In this document: piece by piece, positions 31,170 to 42,348 of the stretch
How positions within the stretch are numbered: position 1 is the first letter of the stretch
Layout: each line of letters opens with the position of its first letter
Source of the DNA: Diploptera punctata
Lineage: Eukaryota > Arthropoda > Insecta > Blattodea > Blaberidae
Reading direction: 5' to 3'
Assembly: GCA_030220185.1 (NCBI GenBank)
Contig: JASPKZ010003438.1
Location: 124,001 to 188,000 of the forward strand
Length of the DNA stretch: 64,000 bases
The notes under the pieces: model-generated
Database searches by the model: none
The model's input: the letters and a program-made list of their open reading frames with translations, nothing else
Told to the model about the DNA's origin: nothing
Position numbers and translations under genes: made by a program

Positions 31170-31745
31170 TGTGCGCTTTTTCATTTTATTAATGTTTACA
31201 CATCTTTCTGTGCCTAAAGTTTTATTTTCCTTCTCCACTCATCTCTATCCATCCACTCCATGTCCTCTTGTTCTCATTCCAGCTCTTATTTCTTGCATCC
31301 ACAAGTTTCAAGGTCTTCCTTTCCTTCTTTTTTCAGGTGGACACTATTCCAATGTTTTTCTGGGTAACCTTTCTTCTTGCATTCGTCGTACATACCCATA
31401 TCAATTTAATTGCTTATATCTTATATAATCTACTATTGAATATCTAATATTCATTTTTTCTCATATGACCATCCATCCATCCAATGGCTGATTGGCTCAA
31501 ATTCGAGCTTTGGCCTCCCTTAACTTCTGCCTACTATCATTTCTATTTTGCGCAGCAAGCGTCCAGTTGCGACACTTAAGCAGGTTTGCAGCATCTTCCT
31601 TAATACCATCCACCCATCGTTTTTCTTTTCATTCTTTCAACTTGTCTATTCCCATAAAACTTGGTGTAAGCACCTTTTTTCATGCTCGGTCTGTTGAGAG
31701 CCTTTGTACATGGCAGCCCATTCCAATTTCTTTAACTTAATAAAA
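31170..31745 (-). mobile_element. Two LINE 3' ends in series
   Basis: 31740-31500: LKEWKEKRWVDGIKEDAANL, TLAAQNRNDSRQKLREAKAR. 31470-31170: KQLNXYGYVRRMQEERLPRK and WMDRDEWRRKI. Both show the KRW-DGI-ED and YGHV-RM-EERLP patterns of LINE RT ends. Several stops. Confidence 0.65.
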
Positions 31746-31799
31746 TTGACAAGGTCAGGTTCATTGTATTTTTTCTTGTATGACAGTGTTTCTTTATAG

Positions 31800-32330
31800 A
31801 GACTTTTGACTTCCCAACTCCTTTCAAAAAATGTTAAACTGAAAATATATAAAACTATTATTCTACCAGTTATATTATATGGATGCGAAACATGGACTCT
31901 TACTTTAAGGGAGGCAAATAGATTACGGGTATTTGAGAATAAAGTTCTTAGGAAAATTTTTGGACCAAAGAGAGATGAACAGACAAGTGAATGGAGAAGA
32001 CTGTATAACAATGAATTACATGGTCTTTATAGGAAGCTAGATATAATGAGAACAGTTAAGTCTCATAGACTATGATGGGCAGGACATGTGGCACGAATGG
32101 GAAATGAAAGATGTGCATGGAAGCTTCTTGTAGGAAAACCAGAGAGAAAACGCCCAGTTGGTAGACCAAAAATGAGGTGGGAGAATAACATTAACTATGA
32201 TTTGAGGGAAGTAGATTATACAGGGAATGATTGGAAAACATTGGCTCAGAATAGGGATGTATGGAGAGCTTATGTCCACGTAGCCATGAACCTACGGGTT
32301 TGAGAGTGCCAGTGAGTTAGTTAGTTATGA
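31800..32330 (+). mobile_element. LINE RT 3' end with GTTA tail
   Basis: Reads YKTIILPVILYGCETWTLTL, RVFENKVLRKIFGPKRDEQT, WAGHVARMGNERCAWKLLVG and RPVGRPKMRWENNI, then NDWKTLAQNRDVWRAYVHVA, with a single stop between. The 3' end is agtgccagtgagttagttag. It is better preserved than 26425-27075. Confidence 0.85.
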
Positions 32331-32339
32331 CAGTGTTTC

Positions 32340-33040
32340 TTATTTTTTTAAATTTTGAATATTTATTAAAACATAACAACTGAATTAGTATGGTAGAAAT
32401 TCTTCCCTGCAGAGGAAGAGCACCGAAGTCTCGTTGAGGGTAACAAGGGCTTACAAGAAAGGAGATTAGGGATAAAAAATATACGACACAATATTTTAAA
32501 TATGAAATTAATTAACTTTGATCAAACAAGTTACATTAATCAAGTCAACAAAACTAATTGAAACAAACATACACTACTTCAAATAAGGTAAATATTATTA
32601 TGTAAATTAATTTTAATGTATGAAAAATAGGCTCTGTAAACAAATATTACCCAATATGTGCAGGTATTTTCTTATAGGGTCTTTATCTTAAAAGCATATA
32701 GCAGACAAGTCATCTTTAAGTTCAGTATTGCAGGTAGCTGATGTACAAAAATCAGGCAGTTGGGTGGTACAACTGCTCTATTTATATTATTTGTACATAT
32801 GGCTAAATCCTAAAAATTGCAAAATATTTTCATACAGCTATATTTCAACATACAATGTAAATATTTTAACAATGCTCTTAAAATATGTTTTTTTTTTGCT
32901 TGTATTTATTATAACAAAGACATTCACTCAATTGCAGAAACAAAATCTAAACTGTGACCAAAATTTCATAATTTTTTTCTTGTATCTACAACAGCTGTAG
33001 GGAATCTAAAAATCCACAGCATTATTTGCAAAAATAAAAT
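32340..33040. other. AT-rich sequence without recognised features
   Basis: I see no coding frame or shared repeat here. Confidence 0.4.
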
Positions 33041-33044
33041 TCAG

Positions 33045-33752
33045 AAGATAATTTGCAGAAAGGTCTGTATGAACTTAACAAAATTACAGGAGAATATGGA
33101 TTGAAGATATCTACAGAGAAAACGAAAATTATGGCATTTCAAGGTGTAGATCCTGTCAGAAGTAAAATTGTACTTGACAATAAAATTTTGGAGCAGGTGA
33201 ATAATTTTACATATCTAGGATGCAATATCTCATATGAAGAAGAAAAGGATGTAAATGCAAAAATACCTAAATTTTTAAGAATTTTAGGGTTAATAAATTC
33301 TATCTTCAAGTCACAGTTAGTCCAAAAACATTCAAGACTAAAAGTGTATAAAACACTTGCTCTTCCAACTCTTTTGTATGGTAGTGAAGTATGGACGTTG
33401 AAACAGAAGGATATACAGAGACTTAGATCTGCTGAAATGAGATACCTTCAGAGGACTGCAGGATACACACTACTAGATCACAAAAAAAAAAAAAGAATGA
33501 AGACATATTAGAAGAATTATACATGGGACCTTTAGAAAACAAAATTTCTGATTATAAGTCAAGATGGATGCAACATGTTCATTGAATGGAAGATCACAGG
33601 ATACCCAAACAAATGTTAAGATATCAACCTGCAGGAAGAAGAAGACCAGGACGTCCACTCAAAAGACCTCTGGATGGTGTTTCTCTTGAGACCAAAACAG
33701 GTCAACAAATGGCCTAAATTTTGTGAATGTACTATGATGATGATGATGATAT
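33045..33752 (+). mobile_element. LINE RT fragment with ATG-repeat tail
   Basis: A 152-codon frame: LYELNKITGEYGLKISTEKT, KIMAFQGVDPVRSKIVLDNK, FTYLGCNISYEEEKDVNAKI and TLALPTLLYGSEVWTLKQKD, i.e. RT palm end (F-YLG) and thumb. An A-run frameshift near 33485 leads to the decayed C-terminus, then (ATG)n at 33733-33750. Confidence 0.85.
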
Positions 33753-33949
33753 TTGCAAAAAAAAATATTACGATCTGTGATAATTTTATAACTACTGCCA
33801 TGAATTTACAGTTTTGTTTGTAATACAAATACCATCTTTTACGGACTAGAAGACGCACCTTAATTTTTAAGCAATTTTTTTAAAGATAACTTTTTTCCAT
33901 TTTTATTATTAGATTGCAAAACCAGACTAAAAAAAATTCTTAGTTAAAA

Positions 33950-34560
33950 AGACATTCTGATATTTAAAATGATTTTACTGAGTTGTTTACTAAAAAGATA
34001 ATTAATACCTATAATGTTGGTCATATTATATAGTTTGATGTGTTTTATTTATTCTCCACTACGGAGTATTCTTAACAATATTACGATCTTAGTGGGTTAT
34101 CGCTGATTGCAATTCTATTTGGCAATAAATAATATGGTGAAGTTGCAGTGAATAAACATAACCACACATTTCTGATTTGTTTTCAAACATCGCCATTTAC
34201 ATTAAATTTATAAATATTTTAAAATAACTATATTTAAATAATGATTTTTGAGTAAACAGCTTAATTTTATTCATTAAATAGTCCTAACAATGCCACTCTT
34301 GATTTCTAAATCCTCTATAGTCTGTCCATGGAATGTGTAGAGAAATTTGCCAGCTTCCCGATTAGATATCTTCTCGCTTGAAGCTCAAGAGCAAAATGAG
34401 TAATGTCATGTGATTTGTTCTCCCCCCTGCTCTTCCTTCCTGTATTTTTTTCCTGCCTCCTGCATAGATGGCTTATTTCGAACAGATTCTCTACAGATTT
34501 TATGGACAGACTATAGATAGATTGGAAATCACTCGTGGCATTACATATGATAAAATACTT
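33950..34560 (+). repeat. Repeat C with palindromic right half
   Basis: Matches 43150-43515 (aataatatggtgaagttgca; cagcttaattttattca). The right part 34289-34545 is an inverted repeat (ccactcttgatttctaaatc ... gattggaaatcactcgtggc). At 43451-43510 the same palindrome has lost its middle. Non-coding, MITE-like. Confidence 0.7.
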
Positions 34561-34954
34561 CATAGTGTGAACTATTTATAGTTGCTATGGAAACTATAAA
34601 ATATTGTGGTTGAGAGTTTGTTTCTGCATTGAATGATACAATACAATAACGCTGTAAGCATTATGAATATAAAATATGGCTTTATTTGCGATGTTGAATG
34701 CTCGAGTCCTTTGCAAAGAAGACTGCACTTTAATTATCTGTAATATATTATAGTTAAAATATTTTTATTGTGCTTGAAATTACTCATTGTTTTGAAAGAA
34801 AACAATTGAAGCATCAATTGGAAAATGGAGGCTGATGGTGAAATTTGAGTGAGCACTCACATAAACTTAAAAGACTGACATCCATATTAAAACAAAAATA
34901 CATTTTGATAATTAAAAATTCATTATCAAATCTTGAACATATACTTATACATAT

Positions 34955-35440
34955 ATAAAGGCAATAAAGGGTGGACCAGACTCTTCGCTGCAGTGAAAGC
35001 AACTGATCTATGGTAGACTCCAGAAAAAGTCTCTGATGCCAGCTCCTCATACATTGTAAAAAAATAATGCTAAAAAACCAAAATATATAGGCCCGAATAG
35101 GAAATGATAAAAAATAATACAATAAGAGAAATAATGAATTTAGAAAAGGATATTGTACAAGAGATTAAAGAAATCCAACGAAGATGGTATGGACATATAA
35201 TGAGAAGAAGGGAAACAGACACAAAGAAAGAAGTATTGAAATGAATACCTCCTGGAAAAGGGAAATATGATAGACCAAAGCAAACATGGATAAAGGGAAT
35301 TCAAGACAATACGAAGAAGAGAAATATGACAGAAGCGGACACACAAGACCGAGAAGTGTGGAAGAAAAAAATAGTATATTTTGGTTGAGGATACCTGTGT
35401 AAATAATGAAAACAATCCTGAAATAAAAAAAATAAAATAA
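34955..35440 (+). mobile_element. LINE 3' end, copy 2 of subfamily G
   Basis: Leader as at 28960, then in frame IMNLEKDIVQEIKEIQRRWY, GHIMRRRETDTKKEVLK, IPPGKGKYDRPKQTWIKGIQ, DNTKKRNMTEADTQDREVWK, then an AAAAT-rich tail. One stop before IPPG. It is the best copy of this subfamily. Confidence 0.8.
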
Positions 35441-35444
35441 AATA

Positions 35445-36380
35445 AAAATATTTTGTCACTAAAGCTTGGTATTAAAACAATGATAGAATATGCTAAAAAT
35501 AAGTTACAATGCTTTGAATATGTTAAACAAATGGCATTTGACAGTCATGAAGAACATTCAACATGAGAATAATAAATAAGAAATGGTCATTGGGGATACA
35601 AAGCTTGTGGTAAGTAAACCAGATTGGGAAAACCTACAGGCAAGAGGAATAGAATGGGCAACAATCCTGAACAAAAAATGCTGTCAGGAAGAGGCTAAGT
35701 TGGATGACCCATATGGAAAATGGGAACATCCTACAGAACAGTGGTTCCCAACCTTTACCTACTCGCAAACCCCCTTCCACAACGATCTGAGTTGGGTGAA
35801 CCACTGACTTTGAAATATATACACAGTAGATGTGCATAAAATGTAATTCCAAGCAAAAGGTTTAATAGTGAGTGGAGAACATATTTTTATCGACTGATCT
35901 CATATATTTTCAAATTTCTTTAATAACTTAATGGTTAAAACCTAAAGTTACTCTAGTTATGGCTTAAAAGTTACACAACGTGTAGGCCTAGTTGTAGCAA
36001 AATCAAATGCATTCCTAATGTTGGTACACAACTGTAAATCAGGCATTCGCAGTAAATATTAATTTATTGTGGAAATAATGTGATAAATTCTCATTGAGAA
36101 CATAACCGCAGACATAAATCCATTATACAACCTATATAACACCATCAGTTCCAGTTAAAATGCACAAGTTGAAACATTGTTTTCGAAAGGCCTCCATATT
36201 AGAATAACTTGAAGAAGTTTAATAATTTAGTTGAGGACGACTGACTTACCAGGTAAAAATTATATAATTAACATCTTATTAGATAAAGTGAAGACAACTA
36301 ATTTTTTATACATACAGGGAAATTATACTAAAAAACTGATTACTTAGAACAATGGACTTAGCCATTACCTTTTAATTAAT
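35445..36380. other. No recognised features
   Basis: No convincing gene or repeat family. The short open frames look random. Confidence 0.4.
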
Positions 36381-36427
36381 CTAGTAGAGCGAGCATCCAA
36401 TAAGTAATGCCAACACTGCTATAACAT

Positions 36428-36957
36428 TTTATTTAACTTTTACAGGAATTAATCACTATGAGGTTTAATTTATGGTGAAACTAAATGTTTCTTACCTCTC
36501 CTCATATAAATCTTCGAAGCAGATCGCGATTTCGAGACCATAACGGTCTCATCTTCAATACAATCTTGGCGACTGATGTTATATCGATTGGAAGAAACTC
36601 TTCTTCTTCCCTCTGTTGGTGGACCGATGTACCTCTGGATCAGGTCAAAATTTGTGGGAATTTCGAAATTCATAAGTTTTCCTTTGTTTTTCTGAATGTG
36701 GATCTTTTCCCAAACTGTGTGTTCCTTTTGTTTGTCTATTTGTTTAATTAGACTGTCTTTAAAAGCCAAAATTCCCGCAAATTTTGACCTGATCCAGAGG
36801 TACATCGGTCCACCAACAGAGGGAAGAAGAAGAGTTTCTTCCGATCGACATAACATAAGTCGCCAAGATTGTACTGAAGATGAGACCATTATGGTCTTGA
36901 AATCGCAATCTACTTAGAAGATTTATATGAGGAGAGGTAAGAAACATTTAATTTCAC
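36428..36957 (-). mobile_element. Fold-back PLE with 14-bp TSD
   Basis: Flanked by cactgctataacat (36414-36427, 36958-36971). The left end is the PLE tail (complement of cctcatagtgattaattcct). Arms 36475-36655 and 36775-36957 both encode the PLE C-terminus ([14 protein letters not shown]). The centre is unpaired coding sequence (KQIDKQKEHTVWEKIHIQKN on the minus strand). Confidence 0.9.
36869..36916 (+). ncRNA. Hammerhead motif in the inverted arm
   Basis: CTGAAGA, extra T, stem II GAGACC/GGTCTT, GAAA, stem III ATCGCAAT (one change breaks the palindrome), H17 = C. The opposite arm (36520-36570, minus) has TTGAAGA, with C3 lost. Confidence 0.65.
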
Positions 36958-37382
36958 CACTGCTATAACATCACAAAAAATGTATTTAGGTTTTATTTAA
37001 TATTATGGACTTTATTTGTAATCTCTCGTCAAGTCAACTATATATTGCCAAATCCTTGGAATATGGAGCAGCACCATTTCTAGATATCTCTCTCATCTGA
37101 TCAATCTAGAGTTTTCTGGATATCAACTCTTGATTGAAATCGAATGCCTCTTAGAGGTTCTTTGATCTTTGTGAATAAGTTAGGCTCATGTCTGGTGAAT
37201 TTGGTGGATGTTCGAGTGCTTCTCAATTCAATCTTCTAAACAAATTCTATTGATCATATTTTTAGTGCAGTATTACTTACTGAATGTGAGAAACAGTGAA
37301 TGTATTCACAAAATATTGCTATTTCTTCCAGACTTTCAATATTACACATTTATACAACAAAGACTGTTCAACAACATACTGC

Positions 37383-37720
37383 AATTATATTATTTTTAGT
37401 CTGATCATCTTACCTCAATATTAATGTTGATTTGTTCTTGGACATGTTTCAAAACAATTCTGTTTTATCGTCAGCTTGTCCAGACTGGTTTGATTTATGT
37501 TGCATTATATTGCACACCCTGGATGTTGATGTCAGCTCCATCCTGTGGTTGGCCATAATGCAACATAAATCAAACCAGTCTGGACAAGCTGACGATAAAA
37601 CAGAAATTGTTTTGAAACATGTCCAAGAACAAATCAACATTAATATTGAGGTAAGATGATCAGACTAAAAATAATATAATTAAAATAACCTCAAAATATC
37701 ACTTCCTAAAATTAAGTATT
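37383..37720 (+). mobile_element. Fold-back PLE with near-perfect TSD
   Basis: aacatactgc (37373-37382) / aacatactac (37721-37730). Arms aattatattatttttagtct and complement; loop around 37520-37555 with caccctggatgttgatgtca. The right tail is acctcaaaatatcacttcct. Same family as 17127, 38843, 39524 and 44910. Confidence 0.85.
37583..37628 (+). ncRNA. Hammerhead motif, stem III ACATGT
   Basis: CTGACGA, extra T, stem II AAAACA/TGTTTT, GAAA, palindrome ACATGT, H17 = C. Stem I is weak (only the first pair is obvious). Sister copies are at 45340-45390 and 38985-39020. Confidence 0.65.
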
Positions 37721-37802
37721 AACATACTACAAGATTACAATGGTCACCACTAGGATCGCTGATTTACAACAGTATTGTCATTACTTATTGAATGCCCTAG
37801 TA

Positions 37803-38690
37803 TATAAAAAGCTGAGAAAAAAAAATTACTAACTAATAGTTTCATATCATTTTTATTAAAAGAAAGTGTAGTTCCATAACATGAACATTCCTTAATATAT
37901 AAATAATTCATGGATACAAATAGCATGAAAAATAATTTTTTCTACACATGATTTGCACTAATATAATCACTCATATGAAAAAATTACGAGCTGAAACTGA
38001 TAGCACCAGATGGATTGAATGCAGTATTATTATTAATTACATGCATAATTTCAGATAACACTTCCCTAGGGAATGTATGATCTTGTTGTTGGTGGCGTGC
38101 TAGCAAGTTACAATGATTCTTTGGACCATATCAACAATAGCCAGACAGACTAAAAGTTGACAGACAGAAAAAAAAGTGACCCAGAAGAGGACCAACAGCT
38201 TCAATGGCAGAGGAGAAAATGTATTCCCAAAAGCAGAAGAGATGGCGTACATAATCTGCTGCCTTGCAGTTAGAAGTTGGTTTTTCAAAGTCTAAGAGAA
38301 GAAAAATCCTGATTAAAAATTACCTGGTCCTCCAGGTTCGGAGTTGATGTATCAGGCCAGCTCATTGTTCATCAAAAAATCAATATAATACTAAAGAAAC
38401 TCAAAGAGATATAAATGAACGGATCTAAACAAACAAAGAAAAAAAAAAAGATAATAAAATAAAGAATATAGGGGGGAAAAAAAATTGCTGTATAAATTTG
38501 GACACAGAGGTCTGTAAATAAACAAGAACATAAATATTATTGTTTACATAATGAATATACTTAATTTTTTTTACTACATCCAAATCAATTACTTGATAAA
38601 TAGTTCAAATTGATGCTTCACTTGATTTGTATGAAAAATGCATATCTTCTCAGCACAAATATATAAATTTCTTTGATCTATGCAACAGCC
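37803..38690. other. Mostly unique; includes presumed 3' UTR
   Basis: 38330-38370 (ctggtcctccaggttcggag) echoes the LINE leader at 29010. The part next to 38699 would be 3' UTR of the exon at 38699-38796; no canonical AATAAA was seen on the minus strand. Confidence 0.4.
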
Positions 38691-38698
38691 ATCATCTT

Positions 38699-38796
38699 TC
38701 ACCAGGGACGATTCTGTGGTGGTGGTTGTTGTGGTGGTGGAGCATAAGGATACCCCATATATGGATTCTGGGGATACGCAGGAAATGCACCATAAC
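38699..38796 (-). CDS. Last coding exon of an unidentified gene
   Basis: The minus strand has a convincing acceptor (ttcactaatgacttattacag) and an open frame YGAFPAYPQNPYMGYPYAPP, then PQQPPPQNRPW and a TGA. Pro/Gln/Tyr/Asn-rich C-terminal tails of this kind occur in RNA-binding, trafficking (ALIX/annexin-like) and adaptor proteins. I cannot name the gene. The repeated CCA/CAA codons and the higher GC stand out from the surrounding AT-rich DNA. Upstream exons should be to the right, but none was recognised in the window. Confidence 0.55.
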
Positions 38797-38842
38797 CTGT
38801 AATAAGTCATTAGTGAAAAACAAATTTAGAAGAAAAATACAA

Positions 38843-39067
38843 CATTTCATTTTAGGAAGTGATATTTTGAGGTTATTTTAATTATATTATTTTTAGTCTG
38901 ATCATCTTACCTCAATATTAATGTTGATTTGTTCTTGAACATGTTTCAATACAATTCTGTTTTATCAGTCTGGATAAGCTGACAATAAAGCAGAGTTGTT
39001 TTGAAACATGTCCAAGAACAAATCAACATTAATATTGAGGTAAGATGATCAGACAAAAAATAATATA
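38843..39067 (-). mobile_element. Fold-back PLE 46 bp from a splice acceptor
   Basis: Flanked by agaaaaatacaa (38831-38842, 39068-39079). The left tail aggaagtgatattttgaggt is the complement of the PLE end. Arms meet near 38965; 225 bp, non-coding. Confidence 0.9.
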
Positions 39068-39215
39068 AGAAAAATACAAACTTGAATAAAATAGTCAACA
39101 TTAATGAAATTCATGATAAAATTCCATTGAGGTATTAATCATAAAATTAAAATTATAATGTAAAATTATAAAATAGTTACCCAAAAGGTCCGTCTCCTCA
39201 ACTTAAAAATTATTG

Positions 39216-39262
39216 ATTGTCTGTAGCGCTTTCGGCATAGTCCCATCAGCAGCAGAAGTAAC
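39216..39262 (-). ncRNA. Hammerhead motif, second PLE clade, minus arm
   Basis: TTCTG stem I, CTGATG, shortened stem II (gggactatgcc), GAAA, perfect stem III palindrome AGCGCT, H17 = A, then CAGAC completing stem I (TCTG/CAGA). The A9/stem II region has a small deletion compared with the plus arm. Confidence 0.65.
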
Positions 39263-39523
39263 AGGATGTAGGTTCTTATTAGTTGTCCTCTGATTCAATA
39301 CTGGTGTTGCACTGAAAATCTGGTACAGGGGATTATAAGTACTGGGTGTGTTCTCATTTAACAGAAAGTCGTTCCTAATTTCCTTCAAAATGCCCATTTC
39401 CTCAAGTCCACTTATCTTAACTGGATTGTTTTCCCTGTGTAGTATTGTTAGGGTGTTGCCAATATCTAACAAAGCTTGATTTACCTTCTGCGTTAACAAA
39501 GTCATAAAAATGTTAAACTATAT

Positions 39524-39658
39524 TTAATTTTAGGAAGTGATATTTTGAGGTTATTTTAATTATATTATTTTTAGTCTGATCATCTTACCTCAATATTAAT
39601 GTCCAAGAACAAATCAACATTAATATTGAGGTAAGATGATCAGACTAAAAATAATATA
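39524..39658 (-). mobile_element. 135-bp fold-back PLE with 14-bp TSD
   Basis: Flanked by atgttaaactatat (39510-39523, 39659-39672). Tail on the left (ttaggaagtgatattttgag). The arms are shortened, with the loop deleted to almost nothing at 39600. Confidence 0.9.
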
Positions 39659-40081
39659 ATGTTAAACTATATCAACTATAACATTGAAGTAAATAAATAA
39701 TTTCTATAGTAAAGGAGTATATAAATTGACGTGTAGAGATTGCAACAAATTTTACATAGGAAGAACAAGCAGAAGTTTTAATATCAGATTTAAAGAACAT
39801 TTTTGTGACTTTGTTAACGCAGAAGGTAAATCAAGCTATGCAAGACACACTGTTCATGCAGGAATCATATGTTAGATATTCACAACACCCTAACAATACT
39901 ACACAGGGAAAACAATCCAGCTAAGATAAACATACTCGAGGAAATGGAAATTTTGATGGAAATTAGAAACAACCTTCTGTTAAATGAGAACACACCCAGT
40001 ACGTATAATCTCCTGTACCAGATTTTCAGTGCAACACCAATATTGAATTAGGGGTCAACTGATAAAAATCCACATCCTGTT

Positions 40082-40126
40082 ACTTCTGCTGATGATGGGA
40101 CTAGTCCCAAAAGTGCTACAGACAAT
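40082..40126 (+). ncRNA. Hammerhead motif, second PLE clade, plus arm
   Basis: Stem I TCTG/CAGA (perfect), CTGATGA, extra T, stem II GGGAC/GTCCC, then AAAA (G12 changed), stem III AGTGCT (one change from AGCGCT), H17 = A. Together the two arms give a complete classical hammerhead. Confidence 0.7.
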
Positions 40127-40254
40127 CAATAATTTTTAAGTTGAGGAGACGGACCTTTTGGGTAACTATTTTAATAATTTTACATTATAATTTTAATTTG
40201 ATTAAAATAAAATTAAATATAAGAATATTATTACCTGGGTCTGTCTACATCCAT

Positions 40255-40550
40255 ACACTCCCACATAGGGGCAAGGGTGCTCCCTTGCAAGAGTTACTTA
40301 AAGTTAATGCTTATTTCCCTACAGATATGAGCAAGTGACAAGTGGAGCTGATTGCCTGAAAGAGATATCTAATAGCAACTAAAGTATTACTTGGGTGGGA
40401 AAGGTTGATTCAATTTGCTTAGAGGCTCTAATTTAGGTTTGAGATTCTTTATGAGGTTAAGGTAATACAAAGTCAGAAGGTCAGGGTTCGAGTCCTGGTG
40501 GGGTCAGCAATTTTAAACTAACTTAAATCTTTTAAATTTATCAGAGAACA
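40255..40550 (+). repeat. Repeat F copy 2 and SINE-2 head piece
   Basis: 40280-40440 matches Repeat F. 40468-40530 is a B-box-like tRNA part (gggttcgagtcctggtgggg tcag) followed by atttttaaact-like SINE-2 body. Confidence 0.6.
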
Positions 40551-40800
40551 TTTTTTCAAAAAACTCGCCTCATAAATTTCATACTTTTCACAAGACCATG
40601 GTTTCAGACAATATCTCATCCATCATCAGTCACAACTGTGACTCTGAGTTGTCAGTCCTGCAAGTTGGCCACCTTTATCCCCAGAACAATTGTCTGGTAT
40701 TAATTTCTGTTAGAGACTGAGTAGACCCCAGGGCCATAGTGCTGCCAGAAGATTTAGGTCGTATTAAAATTAATTAAATTAATGTTGGGAAGTAAATATT
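40550..40800 (-). mobile_element. PLE 3' end joined to SINE-2 body
   Basis: 40555-40640 is a minus-strand PLE end (gtatgaaatttatgaggcga). 40680-40765 is the inverse of the SINE-2 body (accccagggccatagtgctg). The tail aatgttgggaagtaaatatt follows at 40782. The complement of the same junction occurs at 42680-42800. Confidence 0.6.
40590..40633 (-). ncRNA. Hammerhead motif, stem III ACCATGGT
   Basis: CTGATGA, extra T, stem II GATGA/TTGTC (with wobbles, loop gata), GAAA, palindrome ACCATGGT, H17 = C. Stem I is mostly G-U pairs. Confidence 0.7.
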
Positions 40801-40912
40801 ATGAGAATTCCTGCATCTTGTGCCATACGTACGCTAATAAAATTCCCTACATCTATTAAATGGTGAGAAATTATTAATATAAATTATTAATATGGTAATA
40901 AGTGTATCATAT

Positions 40913-41156
40913 TAAGTTATGCAGGTAGGAAATAACACTATGAGGTTTATTTTAATTTTGTTGAGTTGATTTTTGACTCCCTTGCAAATCCAGATTTCGT
41001 CACTGTATTTGTGACATTCTCAATGCTGTTCACGTTCACAACTGACGTCCAATGGTCTCCTCTCCTGCATTGAGAATGTCACAAATACAGTGACGAAATC
41101 TGGATTTGCAAGGGAGTTAAGAAGTATGAGGTTGAGTCAAAAATCAACAAAATTAA
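40913..41156 (-). mobile_element. Fold-back PLE with 13-bp TSD
   Basis: Flanked by aagtgtatcatat (40900-40912, 41157-41169). The left tail taggaaataacactatgagg is the complement of the PLE end. Arms gagttgatttttgactccct and complement. Core of the U3-A8 type (ttgagaatgtcac). Confidence 0.9.
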
Positions 41157-41514
41157 AAGTGTATCATATGTCATGTTTCATTGAAGATCAAAAGTGTCGG
41201 CCTCTTTAAAAAATCTATATTTTCTAAATAACTCTTTATTCATCTTTGATTTATAAGTGATATAGATGGAAAAATTTTATGCAATGGATAGCAGTCTATA
41301 CAATCAAAAAAACTGTGATAGCTATAGTACCGACCTTAGCCGTGAGTATAATTATAGCTGTTGTAAACTGTAATAGTAATTAATGATAACATAATATATA
41401 AGATAAACCGTGATTAAATTGATATGAATATAATCATATTTAATGTTAATAGTTACAACTACTTAATAATAAGGATAATATATGAAAGAAAGAAATAATT
41501 TATTACTTATTTTA

Positions 41515-42348
41515 GGAATTCACACCATGAGGTACATTCATTTAGGTATGATTATTTATCACTCACCTCATATTATTCCTCTTATTTGACTATAAACTAG
41601 TTTTGGAACATAGTTTCTGTTCCATCCTCAGTATCGTCACGACCGTTGTTCAGTCATCTTGAAGAGCCATCCTTCGCTCCTTCCATTGACAGACTGAAAA
41701 ACCTCAAAACCAGGTCATTCTTCTCGGGAATTTCAAAGTTCATCAATTTCTTCTTTTCGCTCTTTTGAATGTAGATCTTTTCCCACACAGTAAGTTCTTT
41801 TGGTTTTTCTGTTTGTTTTAATAATTTAGCTTCTTTTTCAATAAGATGTTTTTTTTCAGATCATGCATGGGCAGCCACTGCAGATTTTTCTACTTCCCCT
41901 TTCTTGACATTCCTGAGATGTTCTTTCACTCTAGTTTTCAAATTTCTCTTAGTTTTTCCTACGTAGAATTTCTCACATTCTTCACATTTAATCTGATGAA
42001 TCCCCAATTTGTTTTCTTATTTTATTTTCTCATTTTTATTAGGTATATTCAATCTACTGATGCTGTAGTCATTTTTGGGTGCTATAACCTTATGTTGAAA
42101 TCTTTAAAAAAATGTTTGAAACTTGTGGTGTTTTAATGGATGATATGTGAATTTTCTGAATTTTACATTTTCTTCTTTTACTTTTAGAAGAGTGCTTTGA
42201 TTAATAAATTTTTGTCTTTTGAACTAGTTTATTTTCTTGAGTATCATCCTTTCTGCAAAACCATTTTTCGTGGCTACGTTGATTATGTGTTTTTTTCTTT
42301 TTCATAATTTTCTTTGTTCATGGGCATGCTCACTAATCTATATGTCAA
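41515..42348 (-). mobile_element. PLE 3' half with GIY-YIG
   Basis: Tail at left (complement of cctcatggtgtgaattccta). A hammerhead at 41588-41638 has G12 changed (AAAACTAG). Coding, with frameshifts: [20 protein letters not shown] (42345-42285), GIHQIKCEECEKFYVGKTKR (GIY as GIH, YIG as YVG) and [13 protein letters not shown]. It abuts an inverted 5' segment at 42348. Confidence 0.8.

Larger units (their letters stand above)
36387..37800 (-). mobile_element. Mariner element carrying two PLE insertions
   Basis: TA on both sides (36385-36386, 37801-37802). Ends gagcgagcatccaataagta and tacttattgaatgccctag are inverted repeats of about 35 bp. The minus strand between 37260 and 36980 encodes EALEHPPNSPDMSL, the mariner catalytic-domain motif (HPPYSPDL-type), then KIKEPLRGIRFQS in another frame. 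Two fold-back PLEs (36428-36957 and 37383-37720) interrupt it; about 0.5 kb of mariner is left. Confidence 0.8.
39110..40230. mobile_element. Second PLE clade, head-to-head copy
   Basis: The minus arm (39110-39508) and plus arm (39680-40230) are inverted copies of one PLE 3' region (aagttgaggagacggacctt; gagaacacacccagtac). The plus arm encodes a different GIY-YIG: DCNKFYIGRTSRSFNIRFKE, then HFCDFVNAEGKSSYARHTVH. The minus arm has a 100-codon frame (MTLLTQKVNQALLDIGNTLT ... ALQTINNF). A fold-back of the other clade (39524-39658) sits near the middle. Confidence 0.8.

Noticed and set aside
37432..37659. ORF resembling a repeated peptide ([20 protein letters not shown])
   Set aside because: Also seen at 17190, 44947 and 45400 in fold-back PLE arms; it is translated hammerhead and hairpin sequence, not a gene.
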